Of a DNA stretch of 64,000 bases, positions 45,700-56,313 are shown one piece after another; position 1 is the first letter of the stretch; the number at the start of each line of letters is the position of its first letter. The position numbers and the translations under genes were made by a program. The notes under the pieces are model-generated. The model searched no databases. It worked only from the letters and a program-made list of their open reading frames with translations, and had not been told where the DNA came from. Origin of the DNA: Armigeres subalbatus (Eukaryota > Arthropoda > Insecta > Diptera > Culicidae); the NCBI RefSeq assembly GCF_024139115.2, contig NC_085140.1, forward strand, positions 421,984,283 to 422,048,282, written 5' to 3'.

Positions 45700-46600
45700 A
45701 GTAACACAGAAGGAACCAATTTAAAATAACTTTCAATAAATATTCGATATTATATATGCGATGAAAAACATACGATTTTGAAAAGTATCACGCCGCGTGC
45801 TTACTCGCAAGTTTATGCATTTACAGTTACATCAAACAACTGAAAACCGAAATTTTAATCCCCAAAATAGCGAGGCGATAAGTTCAAACTGTGCTTAGCA
45901 CATACGCTTATGCTTTGATTTGATCAATGTGAAGTCAAATGAATGCTAAATAAGCATCCTTTACACGTCCCCACTTTCATGCATCTCCTTATTTCGCATC
46001 CAATTCAAGCAACGTACACTTCATATACATCGTATACTTCCAAGCCGATGGAAGCAACATTCTTACTGTGCTTACCCCTTTTCCTTTGCCGAACAATGGT
46101 AGTGAGCGTCGACTCACATTTTCATAACATGATCCAATCGCTCACCCCGAGACTGCACGCTGGATCGAATCTAGAAACGAGAATGAACTGCCGATTTTCC
46201 CTTCTGATTCAATCATCACACGATTCACCCGAACAGAAATTCGCGCGTTCGAAGTATGTTTACTCAGAAGCAGGATTCACTCAGAGCGACTGCAGCCACA
46301 CCTGCTATCAGCAGAGAGAATGAATGAGGGCCACTCATGCTCTGCGCCGATTGAATCAGAAATCATTCCAAAATGAACGTTCATCGAACCGAGTGAAACC
46401 ATCACTGGTTTCAGCACAAGCGATAATTCAGAGGCACTCAGAAGGTCAGTGGTAGAATTATTGAATGCTGAAAACGGGGACAATGATCACAGGTTCACGG
46501 AAGGCTTGGCCGTTTCTGGCCTTGGAGTGGGGATAGATGTCACTATGGGCACAACTTGACGATTTCGGACAGGCTGCCGGGTGATTGGAAACAACGAGCC
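45700..46600. other. non-coding, no recognised gene
   Basis: The plus frame at 45943-46323 (126 codons) has no domain. The sequence contains ATTCA / TGAATC-rich words (46150-46440) as in a dispersed non-coding repeat. Confidence 0.45.
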
Positions 46601-46621
46601 AGCCGTTGCTTTTATTGCCGC

Positions 46622-46866
46622 CACGTACTGCCCATGATCGCATATTTGTAACATTTGCATTTTGGTTGACTTTGTAAATCGTTTGGCAATCCACCCCACA
46701 TACTCAATCATTTCCAGCTTACCAAAGATAAGCAAGATAGTAAAGCCTATTTTACTGTTGTGGGATTAGATGCAGTATATTGAGTTTTCTGAACGATTCA
46801 CAGGCTTTTTACAATTCAACAAAAATGCGAGTGTTACAAATATGCGATCATGGGCAGCGTACCCTT
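46622..46866. repeat. inverted repeat / small foldback element
   Basis: GTACTGCCCATGATCGCATA on the left pairs with TATGCGATCATGGGCAGCGT on the right, with about 55 bp of pairing in total and roughly 130 bp between. No clean flanking duplication is visible. The minus frames over it (46458-46735) are shadows. Confidence 0.6.
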
Positions 46867-47164
46867 CAAGAAAACCAATCATTGTACTCACTAACTCTGT
46901 TGACGTAATCTCAGCGCTGCAGACCCCCTGAATTCAGCTTTCATCAGAACACGACTTTCGCCTGATTCCCGGAGCACTGCGGAGAATCAGGGATCATCAC
47001 CACCGATCCTTTTGTGAGAGTCGGCAGCCAAAGCCAGCACTTTACCAAGGCCGATACCAACATCTAGATTTAGAAGCAAGGCAATAACGATTTTGGTAAC
47101 AAGTAGAAGGCATCCCTAGTTGCGGAAGATTAAGGGAATTTCATCTTCTTGGATCGACATATCC

Positions 47165-47290
47165 CAATTAATGGACCAGCAGATAGTCTCCCGGATATGA
47201 ACTGGACATATCTGGGATATGTCTGAGGACTGGGAGGAGGTCTGGGATATGTCTGAGGACATATCTGAGATATGGACATATGAACTGGGC
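47165..47290. repeat. short local repeat (GGATATGTCTGAGGAC)
   Basis: GGACATATCTGGGATATGTC, TGGGATATGTCTGAGGAC and GGACATATCTGAGATATGG form three to four partly palindromic units. Confidence 0.6.
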
Positions 47291-47889
47291 TCCTACAATA
47301 CTCGGTAGCGGTTTATTAACACGATGGGAAATTTTCTGTGTCGCTGCCCCAAATATGTCCCATTTCCCGTTCTCTGGGATAGAGTCTATTCTCTCATTGA
47401 CAAACAGAAATCAGCCCCTATTAACCTTCATGTCTAGACCGACGCTCTGGAGGTTACCAATGAATCGTCTACGGATCAGTAACACTTGATAATTTCCAGC
47501 TTCCGAGCAGCTGAGTTGTCTTTCGTTCTTTCCAGAAGCTTCCGACAGCAAGTGTTTCCCCTGTATGCGGGACATAGTATTTTTTCGCTGGCCTCGGAGG
47601 ACGTTCCAGATAATCTCTAAGGCATTCAACCGTTTTCAACTGTTTTTCTTCGAGAGGGTCAGGGGAGGACTAATCTCTCTTCGCATGTATACATTTTTAT
47701 TGATTCACCCCTTTCAATCCACACGACTACATCAACCGATGCTATGACAAGACACTACCGCCCGACGTTAACTACGAAAAACCTTTTGGTGCAGTGATAA
47801 CTGTTGCGTCATGTAAATAATAGTTTGTTAAACGCTACAGACACCATCCGATCGATGCGAATAAATTTATTGCAGCGTCTCCCTCTGAC

Positions 47890-48400
47890 GTACGCTTGTG
47901 ACTTCGCTTCTGACGTCATGTGTAACTTGTACACCAAACCATCATGCCAAACATTGTCGAAGGCGTTCTCAACGTCCAGCAGTGCCATGGCGGATGTTTT
48001 AGACATGTTAGGATGTTCCAATGAGAATGTTCTTGACTCGGGTCAGTTGATGAACGGTTGATCGACCAGTTCGAAAACTAAACTGTTCCTCGAGCAAGAT
48101 GTTGTTTTGTTCGGCTGATTCAAGTAGTCGGCTGTAGATAGCTTTTTCGAATAGCTTGGATAACGCTGAGAGAAGTTTCAGGTGATCAAAGAACTGTACA
48201 CTCATGTGCTTCAGTTCCAAGTTGAAGATGTTGTCGAAGTCTGGGGCTTTCATGTTTTTCGATGATTTGATATAAGCTGTCAATTCACCAGCTGAGATCT
48301 CCAGCTCCTCCGAGAAGTCGTTGGGAGTCAGATGAATGTTGTTCGCATACTCGTTAAGGGCTTCTTCGTGTGGACTGGTGATGTTTTGTCCAAGACTGTG
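47890..48400 (-). pseudogene. Jockey-clade LINE reverse transcriptase fragment
   Basis: Read on the minus strand: NEYANNIHLTPNDFSEELE, AYIKSSKNMKAPDFDNIFNL, ELKHMSVQFFDHLKLLSALS, KLFEKAIYSRLLESAEQNNI, LLEEQFSFRTGRSTVHQLTR, then after a frame change SKTSAMALLDVENAFDNVWH DGLVYKLH. These are the fingers and motif A (LLDVENAFDNVWHDGL) typical of Jockey elements. The region after DGLVYKLH does not continue as RT, so motifs B and C are absent or unrecognisable. Not functional. Confidence 0.8.
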
Positions 48401-48490
48401 TGTAGTAACGAAGTATTGGCCTACCTCAACCAGCCTTCTCTCAAGCGATCCTTAGAGCCAACGGTGGAATGGGACGAGGCTTCGTCATCC

Positions 48491-50372
48491 TGCGACATAT
48501 CAAACTTCATTATTTTGCAAAACAAGTACAATGGAGTAAATTTTGGCGATTTTGGATCGATTGACCACTATCCGGGTACTTCCAGGGCCTGGTTCCCTTG
48601 AGGAAGTGGCCAATTTTCATTCGCTTGTGGAACCCATCTTGCGATATATCAAACTTCATGATTTTGCAAAACAACTACACTGGAGTACATTTCGGCGATT
48701 TTCGATCGAATTGGCCACCCTCCGGGTACTTCCAGGGCCTGGTTCCCTTGGGGAAGTGACCAATTTTTGTTCAATCTTGGAACCCATCTTGCGACATGTC
48801 AAACTTAATGATTTTGCAAAACAAGTACACTGGAGTACATTTCGATGATTCTCGATCGATGGCCACCTTCCGGATACTTCCAGGGCCTGGTTCCCTTGGG
48901 GAAGTGGCCAATTTTCGTTCAATCTTGGAACCCACCTTGCGGCATATCAAACTTCATAATTTTGCAAAACAAGTACACTGGAGTCCATTTCGGTGATTTT
49001 TGATCGAATTGGCCAGCTTCCGGGTGCTTCCAGGTAGGCCTGAGCGCTGATTGAAATTTTACCGGCAGTGGCGTGATAGATCATTTTCAGGCAGCGGCGG
49101 CGGCGTCACGCCGTTGGTGATCAGCGGTGGCGTGGATCGGCGTGAACCAGTTTCAAGCGCCAAAATTTCTTCAGAAGTTCGTCAAGGAATTCTTCCAGAA
49201 GTTCCTCCACTAGTTTTTTTAAAAGATCGTCAAGAAATTCCTTTGGACATTCCTCCGTAAGTGCCTCTGGGAAGTTCCTCCAGAAACTCCTCCCGGATTT
49301 CGTCTGGAAGTTCCTTCAGGAATTCCTCCGGAAGCTCCTCCAGGAATTCATCTGGAAGTTCCTCCAGGAATTCCTCCGGAGGTTCCTCCGGGAATTCCTC
49401 CGAAAGTTTCTCCAGGAAGAAATTCTCCATGAACTCTTCCGGAAGTTCCTCCAGGAATTCCTCCGAAAAACTGGAATTGGCCACCTGGATTTCCAGGAAT
49501 TTCTGGAGGATTTCCTAGAGGAACTTCCAGAGGAATTCCTAGAGGAACTTCCGGAGGAATTCCTGGAGGAACTTCCGGAGGAATTCCTGGAGGAACTTCC
49601 GGAGGAATTCCTAGAGGAACTTCCGGAGGAATTCCTGGAGGAACTTCCGGAGGAATTCCTGGAGGAACTTACGGAGGAATTCCTGGAGGAACTTACGGAG
49701 GAATTCCTGGAGGAACTTCCAGACGATATCCGGGAGGAGTATCAGGAAGAATTTCCCAGAGGCACTTATAGAGGAATATCTGGAGGAATTTACAAAGGAA
49801 TTTCTTGGCTATCTTTTGAAAAAACTCGTGGAAGAACTTCTGGAAGAATTCCTGGAGGAACTTCTGAATAAATTTTGGCGCTTGAAACTGGTTCACGCCG
49901 ATCCACGCCGCTGGCTGAAAATGATCTATCACGCCACTGCCGGTCAAATTTCACGCACAGGTCTACCTGGAAGTACCCGAAAGATGGCCAATTCGATCGA
50001 AAATCACCGAAATGGACTCCAGTGTACTTGTTTTGCAAAATCATGAAGTTTGACATGCCGCAAGGTAAACGCCCAAGAGTAAACGAAAATTGCCCACTTC
50101 CCCAAGGGGACCAGGCCCTGCTTCCTTTGGGTACTTCCCGGAGGGTGATCAATTCGATCGAAAATCGCCGAAACGTACTCCAGTGTACTTGTTTTGCAAA
50201 ATCATGAAGTTTGACATGTCGCAAGATGGGTTAAAGATTAAACAAAAATTGGCCACTTCCCCAAGGGAACCAGGCTCTGGAAGTACCCGGAGGGTGGCCA
50301 ATTCGATCAAAAATCGCCTAAATGTACTCCAGTGTACTTGTTTTGCAAAATCATGAAGTTTGACATATCGCA
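48491..50372. mobile_element. 1.9-kb composite foldback element (tandem 149-bp units, inverted)
   Basis: The left arm has four units starting at 48491, 48641, 48791 and 48939 (149 bp apart), each with TGCGACATATCAAACTTCAT, TTTTGCAAAACAAGTACACT and TTCCAGGGCCTGGTTCCCTT. The right arm has about three units in opposite orientation (anchors near 50043, 50204, 50353). Inside them a second pair of inverted blocks (GGCGTGATAGATCATTTTCA, CGGCGTGAACCAGTTTCAAG at 49066-49160 versus 49885-49945) encloses the minisatellite at 49180-49870, itself inverted about its centre. So nearly the whole 1.9 kb can fold into one hairpin. There is no transposase. Frames such as 49261-49518 (SSRNSSGSS) are repeat translations. 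Confidence 0.8.
49180..49870. repeat. 24-bp minisatellite GGAGGAATTCCTGGAGGAAC, inverted halves
   Basis: From 49500 to 49870 the unit GGAATTCCTGGAGGAACTTC runs about 15 times with few changes. From 49185 to 49480 the complementary orientation (AGGAATTCCTCCGGAAGTTC) runs about 12 times. This is the least diverged form of the 24-bp theme seen at 21.3-25 kb and 27.7 kb. Confidence 0.9.
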
Positions 50373-50605
50373 CGATGGATTTCGAAGCCGATCTGCCAGT
50401 GACCATTTTTTCCGGGAGGGAGGTAACCCCAGTACTCCCCGGAATATATCCGGAATCATGGCCATTGGACAAAAATTGACCACGGTTCCTAAAACTATAG
50501 GAATTTTGTGATCGATTCCAGAAGATTGCTTGAAAATCCGTTAGAAATTGGCTGAGCTGCGTGGTTTTGAATTTTGAGTTTTGTCGTAAAATGGGGGTTG
50601 GGGAC

Positions 50606-51205
50606 GTACGTGTTAAACGTTCGCACCATTGATCTCTTTCAACAAACCTACTGCAGCGCTACGATGCCGAATCCACGGTCCTTGAGTACGTCGGCGAGTA
50701 TGCGTGTGCTCCCGATGAAGTTGAGAGATTTGAAGTTCCACGAAACGAGTTTCCAATCGCTAGTCCCCTTTCGTCGCAGTGGTCTTCGCCGATGGTTCCG
50801 GTTCGTATTCTCTTGTTGATTGTTCGTTGCTTATGTTTTTTTAAGGCTGGCTTTCAGGGCATGACACCAAACCCCCTAAATTTCCGGAGGACCATTCCTC
50901 CTTATTCCCGGTGGACTGTTGTGTGCCGATCCTAACATGGAGAACAGACGCTCTGTATGATTTGCACAACCGGAGAGGAGCACAACCCTCCTTCCTCCCT
51001 GTCAGCATACGACCATAGTTCCCACCGGGGTTAGTTACCCGATCTTCCCTAAGGTTGCTCGTATCCCGGCCAGCACCACGGGGAGGTAGGGATAGGAGTT
51101 GCTGAGTAACAGGCTAAGGACCGTGAGATGGGGTCTATTTTATTCCTTCAGGTACGTGAAGTACCAATGGTACGCTTTACCCAACATTTGCCGTGCCCTT
51201 AACAT
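50606..51205 (-). mobile_element. isolated 5' end of an RTE element (element-2 subfamily)
   Basis: Its minus strand matches 29693-30350 of element 2 closely: GGCACGGCAAATGTTGGG, AGGAATAAAATAGACCCCAT, GGCCGGGATACGAGCAACCT, TGGTCGTATGCTGACAGGGA, then the start of the endonuclease frame. Homology stops at about 50606 (GCGAACGTTTA), only about 50 codons into the endonuclease domain. It is unusual for an RTE to keep the 5' end and lose all else, since new copies are normally 5'-truncated; a later deletion is likely. Confidence 0.85.
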
Positions 51206-51476
51206 ATTATTCAACATTCTGTTTTGATCATGTAGATTGCATAGGAGATTTTTTAAATTTGTTTATTCGAGGTTTTGTCCTTTTGATCTTTTGTCTCACA
51301 GCCCTTCATCCATTGTACTGGTTGTGGAGGGCAGGAATCAACAGGCCATAATTTACTGATTGCCTTGCATTGTATGTACAAGACAAAGTTTAGAAATAAA
51401 AAAAAACTAAATGATCATAACTTTATCAATAAGTTTTGATTAAAATTGTAATTTATCCGCCATTACGCATGTTTGT

Positions 51477-51543
51477 CCGAGGTACCCCCTGGGCCCGGCG
51501 AAGGTACCCTCAGGGTTACATGTACCCCAGGTTAAGAACCGCT
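51477..51543 (-). mobile_element. one terminus of a hAT-like element
   Basis: On the minus strand the sequence opens CAGCGGTTCTTAACCTGGGG and carries the stem GGGTACATGTAACCC, a hallmark of many animal hAT ends. The matching opposite terminus and the 8-bp duplication (expected TTCTAGAG) are not found to the left, so the element is truncated. Confidence 0.65.
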
Positions 51544-51549
51544 GTTCTA

Positions 51550-52425
51550 GAGATTTCAGTTTATCATAAACCAAGTGACACATTGTGTTAAAGTATAACC
51601 CGAAAGATGCCGAAAAACTTTGCTGAAGAAGGTTCGTTGCTGGAATGTCCACAAAAAAGTTACTACCCTTCGAAGATTGCTTGTTCAAATCATATGCAAA
51701 AAATCAATTATTCTGCCAGCACTGCTGAACTACATGGACCAATAATTTAACTGAGCGTTTTATCTAAATTATTAATCTTATAGGGCTGGGATGCTCAGAA
51801 TCATTTCTGAACGTATGAATCGGGACAAGAAGCAAGAATTTGTGTTGCCCAAAACAACCGTAGGTTGCCCGGTAGTGCTGGCAGGAACATTGATTTCTTC
51901 AATATGGTTCGAACAATCAATCTTCGAAGCGTTATAACATTTTACAGAAACGTACCTTTTTCAGCAAAGTGTTTCGGCATCTTTCAGCCTATATACTGCC
52001 AAAAATATCTATATAAGATATATGTGTCGCTGTTCTAAATTTTAGCAATAGCTCATCCCCAATATAATCGATATAGAACCACACATAAATTAAATAATTG
52101 CTGATTCGCGACCACACATAAATTTTATTTGGATATATATTTTATTAGTAGTATTTTGGTGGAAAATCAAATGAACTTCTCGTTAAAACTCAATAGAAAT
52201 TCCCGAAGAAAATCGGAATTCTAGCTCAAAATATTCATTTTCATAAAAGAATGAGGAAAATCAATTTTGTTTATGCTTTACCTGCTTTACTGTATAAAGC
52301 TACTTTTTGCCGCGATGCGCATCTTCATTTGTAATACAAAAAGATAATCTCGTCAATAATTATTTTCCAATGCCGTCTTCTCCCACAACTCAACTTTAAT
52401 TATTTTTCCATTTTGTCTCTATCGT
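51550..52425. other. non-coding; inverted repeat 51600-51655 / 51945-51995
   Basis: GAAAGATGCCGAAAAACTTT near 51602 pairs with AAAGTGTTTCGGCATCTTTC near 51966, enclosing about 290 bp. The rest is AT-rich and featureless. Confidence 0.5.
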
Positions 52426-52430
52426 TTCAG

Positions 52431-52466
52431 GAATCGTCGCCAACACTAACTCTAATCTCATCAAAA
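52431..52466 (+). other. candidate 36-nt microexon with strong splice sites
   Basis: A polypyrimidine tract (TTTTTCCATTTTGTCTCTA) leads to TCGTTTCAG, then 36 bases from 52431, then GTAAGTTC at 52467. In phase 0 it would encode ESSPTLTLISSK; in phase 1 IVANTNSNLIK is also open. In the third phase it contains a stop, which is the phase that would be needed directly after the 29385 exon. Thirty-six is a multiple of three, as for cassette microexons of neuronal genes. Chance pairs of sites occur in 64 kb, so this is only a candidate. Confidence 0.3.
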
Positions 52467-52469
52467 GTA

Positions 52470-53860
52470 AGTTCAAGTCATTATTCAACCGCATAGAAAA
52501 CACAATCTCTCATGACCAAAACTCAAAATTACTGTCATTACGCTGGCTGTGTTCCACCAAAACAAAAAGCAAAATGAGTTTTTTGCAGTGTGTAATCTAT
52601 CCGTCGGCTACTGCACTGAACAAGTTGAAAAACCAGACAGTAAACGAAAAAAAACTATTACTAATAACACGTAACCGATCCACCAAACAGAAAAGCAATT
52701 AAAGTGTGGACCCCCTTTCAATAGTATGGCGGATAAACACACTTGAAGGAACAAACGCAAGACCAACAAATATCTCTCATCTTACGAAATATGAAACGCC
52801 AAAATAGTTTCAGTGTTGGGAAGCGTCGTACAATATGCACCCTTCGAGTTGTTGCGATAATAATTTGAATAGTTTTCAAATATGTTGATTTAATTCCAAA
52901 GTTCTCACTCACTTACAAAATGTATCGTTTGACATATTATCTATAGAATTTTGTGAAGCTTGGAACGTAGTTTCATTCAATATATTGATATATGAATACA
53001 CAATTAAAGGAACCTCCTCCAAGCCCTATCAGTGAAATGGAAAATAACTTTTGTAATTTGATCGCTCTGCTATTCATGGATGTTATTAATAGAATTGACG
53101 CCAAAAAAAACGCAGTCGTATACACATATTACGGAGAATTTTCGACCATCGCCCCCTACTTAGGACCAGCGTAATCAAAGTGTAACGTGACTAGCTTCGT
53201 CTTCCGCATCACCCGCGCGCGCGATAATGACTATGACCCGATGCGTATACAACAACATTCCCCGACGTGCCCCTTCCAGTTCGTTTCCAAACCGCGCCCG
53301 CCAGCATGAATGAATATGGATGCGGACTGTCGAGTGGATAGATCATCAGTGGGTACACACGAAGTACCCCCCAACCCGACGTCTCCGCGTGATTATTATA
53401 ATCAGTTTCGCGGGCCGTCTAATCACTTTTTCCGTCATCGTTGTCGTTTTTTTTCCTTTCCTCGAAATGGTGCGGAGGTTGCCACGGTCCTAACGCAGCG
53501 ATCAAAGCAAATGCGAGCGGCAAGGGAGGTTGGGTATGCACGAAGTGGGCATAACATAGCATTTTGGGGTTCGCAAGTACCTCTCATCTCTGGTGGGTTC
53601 GTTGTTGAACTACATACTGCTGAAGCAAGACAAAGAAATATGAAATTATTTGCTAGTGGACTAGCCGCAGGACACAGTGGTTTAAATTGGGTGGAAGATT
53701 CGTTTACAGTTCTATGGAGAAACAATATTTCTCATAACATGATATCTGTTCCATATTGGTAGGGAATCATGTATATATGGGACAATTATGGCAGTTCTTT
53801 CATATACTTAGGGAAGAAAATGTGTCGAGCCAAGCACGTGATTAAAACGACAATACAACA
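52470..53860. other. non-coding; GC-rich segment 53150-53450
   Basis: The 150-codon plus frame at 53310-53762 overlaps this segment but has no recognisable domain, and a 96-codon frame runs opposite to it. CpG-rich words (CCGCGCGCGCGATAATG) at 53212-53230 stand out. No call. Confidence 0.4.
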
Positions 53861-53865
53861 GTTGA

Positions 53866-54533
53866 CCTTATCATAAGACGAGTTTCTACTCGACTCGTCG
53901 AGTTAAGTACGAGACACTGATGACGACCTTACTGTTGGGGTCGAAATACGTATCTGTCAAAGGTACATTCAAGTAGTAGAATTGAATGGAATAGTACAAA
54001 CTCGTCTTATGACAAGTAAACAGTATAATGAAAAAATAAATTTCCCCATACTAATTTGCATGCAAACTTGAAACGGCTTGTGCTAAATCAGTTTTAATCC
54101 AAATGAGCTCGAATTTTTAGAGGATACTCAGATCATGGTAAAGAATCAGATGAGCACTGTGGAGCAAAATCGATTTTTTGAACCACCCTTCTTCTTCTTC
54201 TTATTGGCATTACATCCCCACACTGGGACAGAGCCGCCTCGCAGCTTAGTGTTCATTAAGCACTTCCACAGTTATTAACTGCGAGGTTTCTAAGCCAGGT
54301 TACCATTTTTGCATTCGTATATCATGAGGCTAACACGATGATACTTTTATGCCCAGGGAAGTCGAGACAGTTTCCAATCCGAAAATTACCTAGACCGGCA
54401 CTGGGAATCGAACCCAGCCACCCTCAGCGTGGTCTTGCTTTGTAGCCGCGCGTCTTACCGCACGGCTAAGGAGGGCCCCTAGAACCACCCAAGTAAATAC
54501 ATTCCACCAAAAGCTTAAAATAATTTTCGTATC
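53866..54533 (+). mobile_element. foldback element, CATAAGACGAG family, with nested insertions
   Basis: It opens CCTTATCATAAGACGAGTTT. The left arm is deleted, the right arm (ACACTGATGACGACC to CGTCTTATGACAAGT, to 54017) is present. The family tail reappears at 54491-54533 (ATACATTCCACCAAAAGC, ending TTCGTATC). Between arm and tail lies about 470 bp that starts after AAGTAAACA and ends before AAGTAAATA, probably another insertion, itself carrying the SINE at 54189-54481. Confidence 0.75.
54189..54481 (-). mobile_element. tRNA-derived SINE, Feilai-like, minus strand
   Basis: The reverse strand starts at 54481 with GGGCCCTCCTTAGCCGTGCG, including a Pol III A box and, about 50 bases on, the B box GGGTTCGATTCCC. 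The body has TTCCCTGGGCATAAAAGTA, GCAGTTAATAACTGTGGAAG and AACACTAAGCTGCGAGG, and the tail is AAGAAGAAGAAG. GAACCACCC at 54180-54188 and 54482-54490 is a perfect 9-bp duplication. Confidence 0.92.
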
Positions 54534-54534
54534 A

Positions 54535-56310
54535 ATGTTTTTTGGAACAATTTGGCTTGTTTGTTATCATTAAATTTAGGAATAACTTTTACACTTATTT
54601 GAACCACTACGCACATTGAGGCTCGCGAGTACGCTAGTAGAAGCCCAAAGTGAAAAGTGTAATTAGTTTTTGTCATTAAATCTAGATTTGAAAAGATTGA
54701 TGTTTCTTTTCCTCTATGCTGTGTCTGATGTGTATGACTGACGTGCTCGGCTTGCCATTTTCAAGCAACTGCCAAAGCTGTGTATGTGTGTATCAGCCCT
54801 CCGATGATGGAAATTGTTTTACGTTGAATGCTTGTCAAAATAATGGCTTTTCGAAAATTACCTCGACTTTTTTTTTTCTTTCCCATATAGATTAGTACAC
54901 AAAGAGGATTTACCGATGCGTTTCCCTCTGATGAGTTAAAAAGGGTCTTGCTACGGTTACCCAGTTCATGGCTGACTTCCATGCGCTTGCGATCCAACAA
55001 TATGCCCCGAACGAATTAGATTAGATAACTCATCTAATGTGGTAATGATATAGGCACGATGAAGTGCCTTACTGTGAACATGCGTAAGTCACGCTGTTGC
55101 TCTGCTAATGAGTTTCAATTTCGACCCAGGTGGATAATGAGCTGCAAATGAGATGATAACTAACGTGGTACGAAATTGCTTTAGAAAACATATGGCTATG
55201 TGAAGCAAGTTGGCGCAGTCAAAAGATGTTTAACTATTTTTCACTTGGTTGGCTCATAGTTTCATAAGAAGTGTTTCACTTGATGGACGACATGAATTTC
55301 AAATATTTTGCACAACCATACTGCGTATTGGAAAAAAAATTTTTGACGTTAATTGTTTCTCACTAGTCATACACCCCCGTAAATAATTATTACGCCAGAT
55401 CAAAATTTTGATTCCTAGTGATTAGATTAAGGACATATTTCGTCACCTTGCTTGAATTGACCTAAGTTTTCAGTCAATGAATGTATTTGTATGCATGCTG
55501 AATAAAAAAGCACTCACTCTTTTTTTCTGACTTCGATCGTTATAGGGTATCTGTTCATATATCAATAACATTCGAAGAACACGCAATTTAGGTTAAATTT
55601 GTGTTATGTTTTGTTGTTATGCGTCGTGCTAACTGCTGATAAACATCACAAAAATGAGAAATAAAATAATTTGTGCACCAATTTTGAATGCAATTGATTT
55701 GGGTACATGGTATGAATTCAAGGAATTCAGTACTGCAAAAGGTTGTGATCGTCATACGACAGAGAACAAAGCGCTTTTAACAGCTTTTATCTATTTTAGG
55801 CGACAAAATGAAATCGAGAGGATCTAGTACGCCTTGATATGAAGCAGACGTAATTTTTTCCTTTCCCAAATTTTTTTTCGCCAGTGGTTTTATTAACAGA
55901 AAAGTTTGAACTGTGTGAAAGGTTTGGACGAAAAAGGAAGGAATTGATGAAACTATGGATATAATGGTGCAATTAGAAATGGACGACTAACACGACAAGA
56001 TATATCCGGTGAGCGGTTTCCAATTACATCCTCTATTCAATCCTATATTCTTTCTTACAATAAATTAGATGGATCGGAAAACGAATGGCGTTTCCTTCTT
56101 TTCCTATCCATAAATCCTGTAACAATCGTGTGCTCTTGGTAAAATGCAGTTTTTGCGGTTACTTATGACAGTAATCGCAGGAGTTGTAGCCAAATAATCG
56201 CTCATTTTCATCTAAAAGAAAACTTTACCAATAAACTTTTCTCGGATCCTCTTATAATGAATGCCTTTAAAATTACATGACGTATAAGTTTCACAAGCTG
56301 CTCTAACCAA
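54535..56310. other. non-coding, no recognised gene
   Basis: AT-rich, stop-rich in all frames. A 79-codon minus frame (54761-55000) has no motif. Nothing further seen. Confidence 0.5.
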
Positions 56311-56313
56311 GGA

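Noticed and set aside
47400..47720. Minus-strand frames beside the Jockey fragment (for example LRDYLERPPRPAKKYY).
   Set aside because: They do not match the expected RT motifs B or C, so I did not extend the Jockey call into them.
49230..49518. Frames reading SSRNSSGSS and EEFLEELPEEF repeats, resembling low-complexity structural proteins.
   Set aside because: They are opposite strands of the 24-bp minisatellite in the foldback element.
53310..53762. 150-codon plus-strand frame in a CpG-rich stretch.
   Set aside because: No family recognised, a 96-codon frame runs opposite, and the composition shifts midway; coding potential is not convincing.
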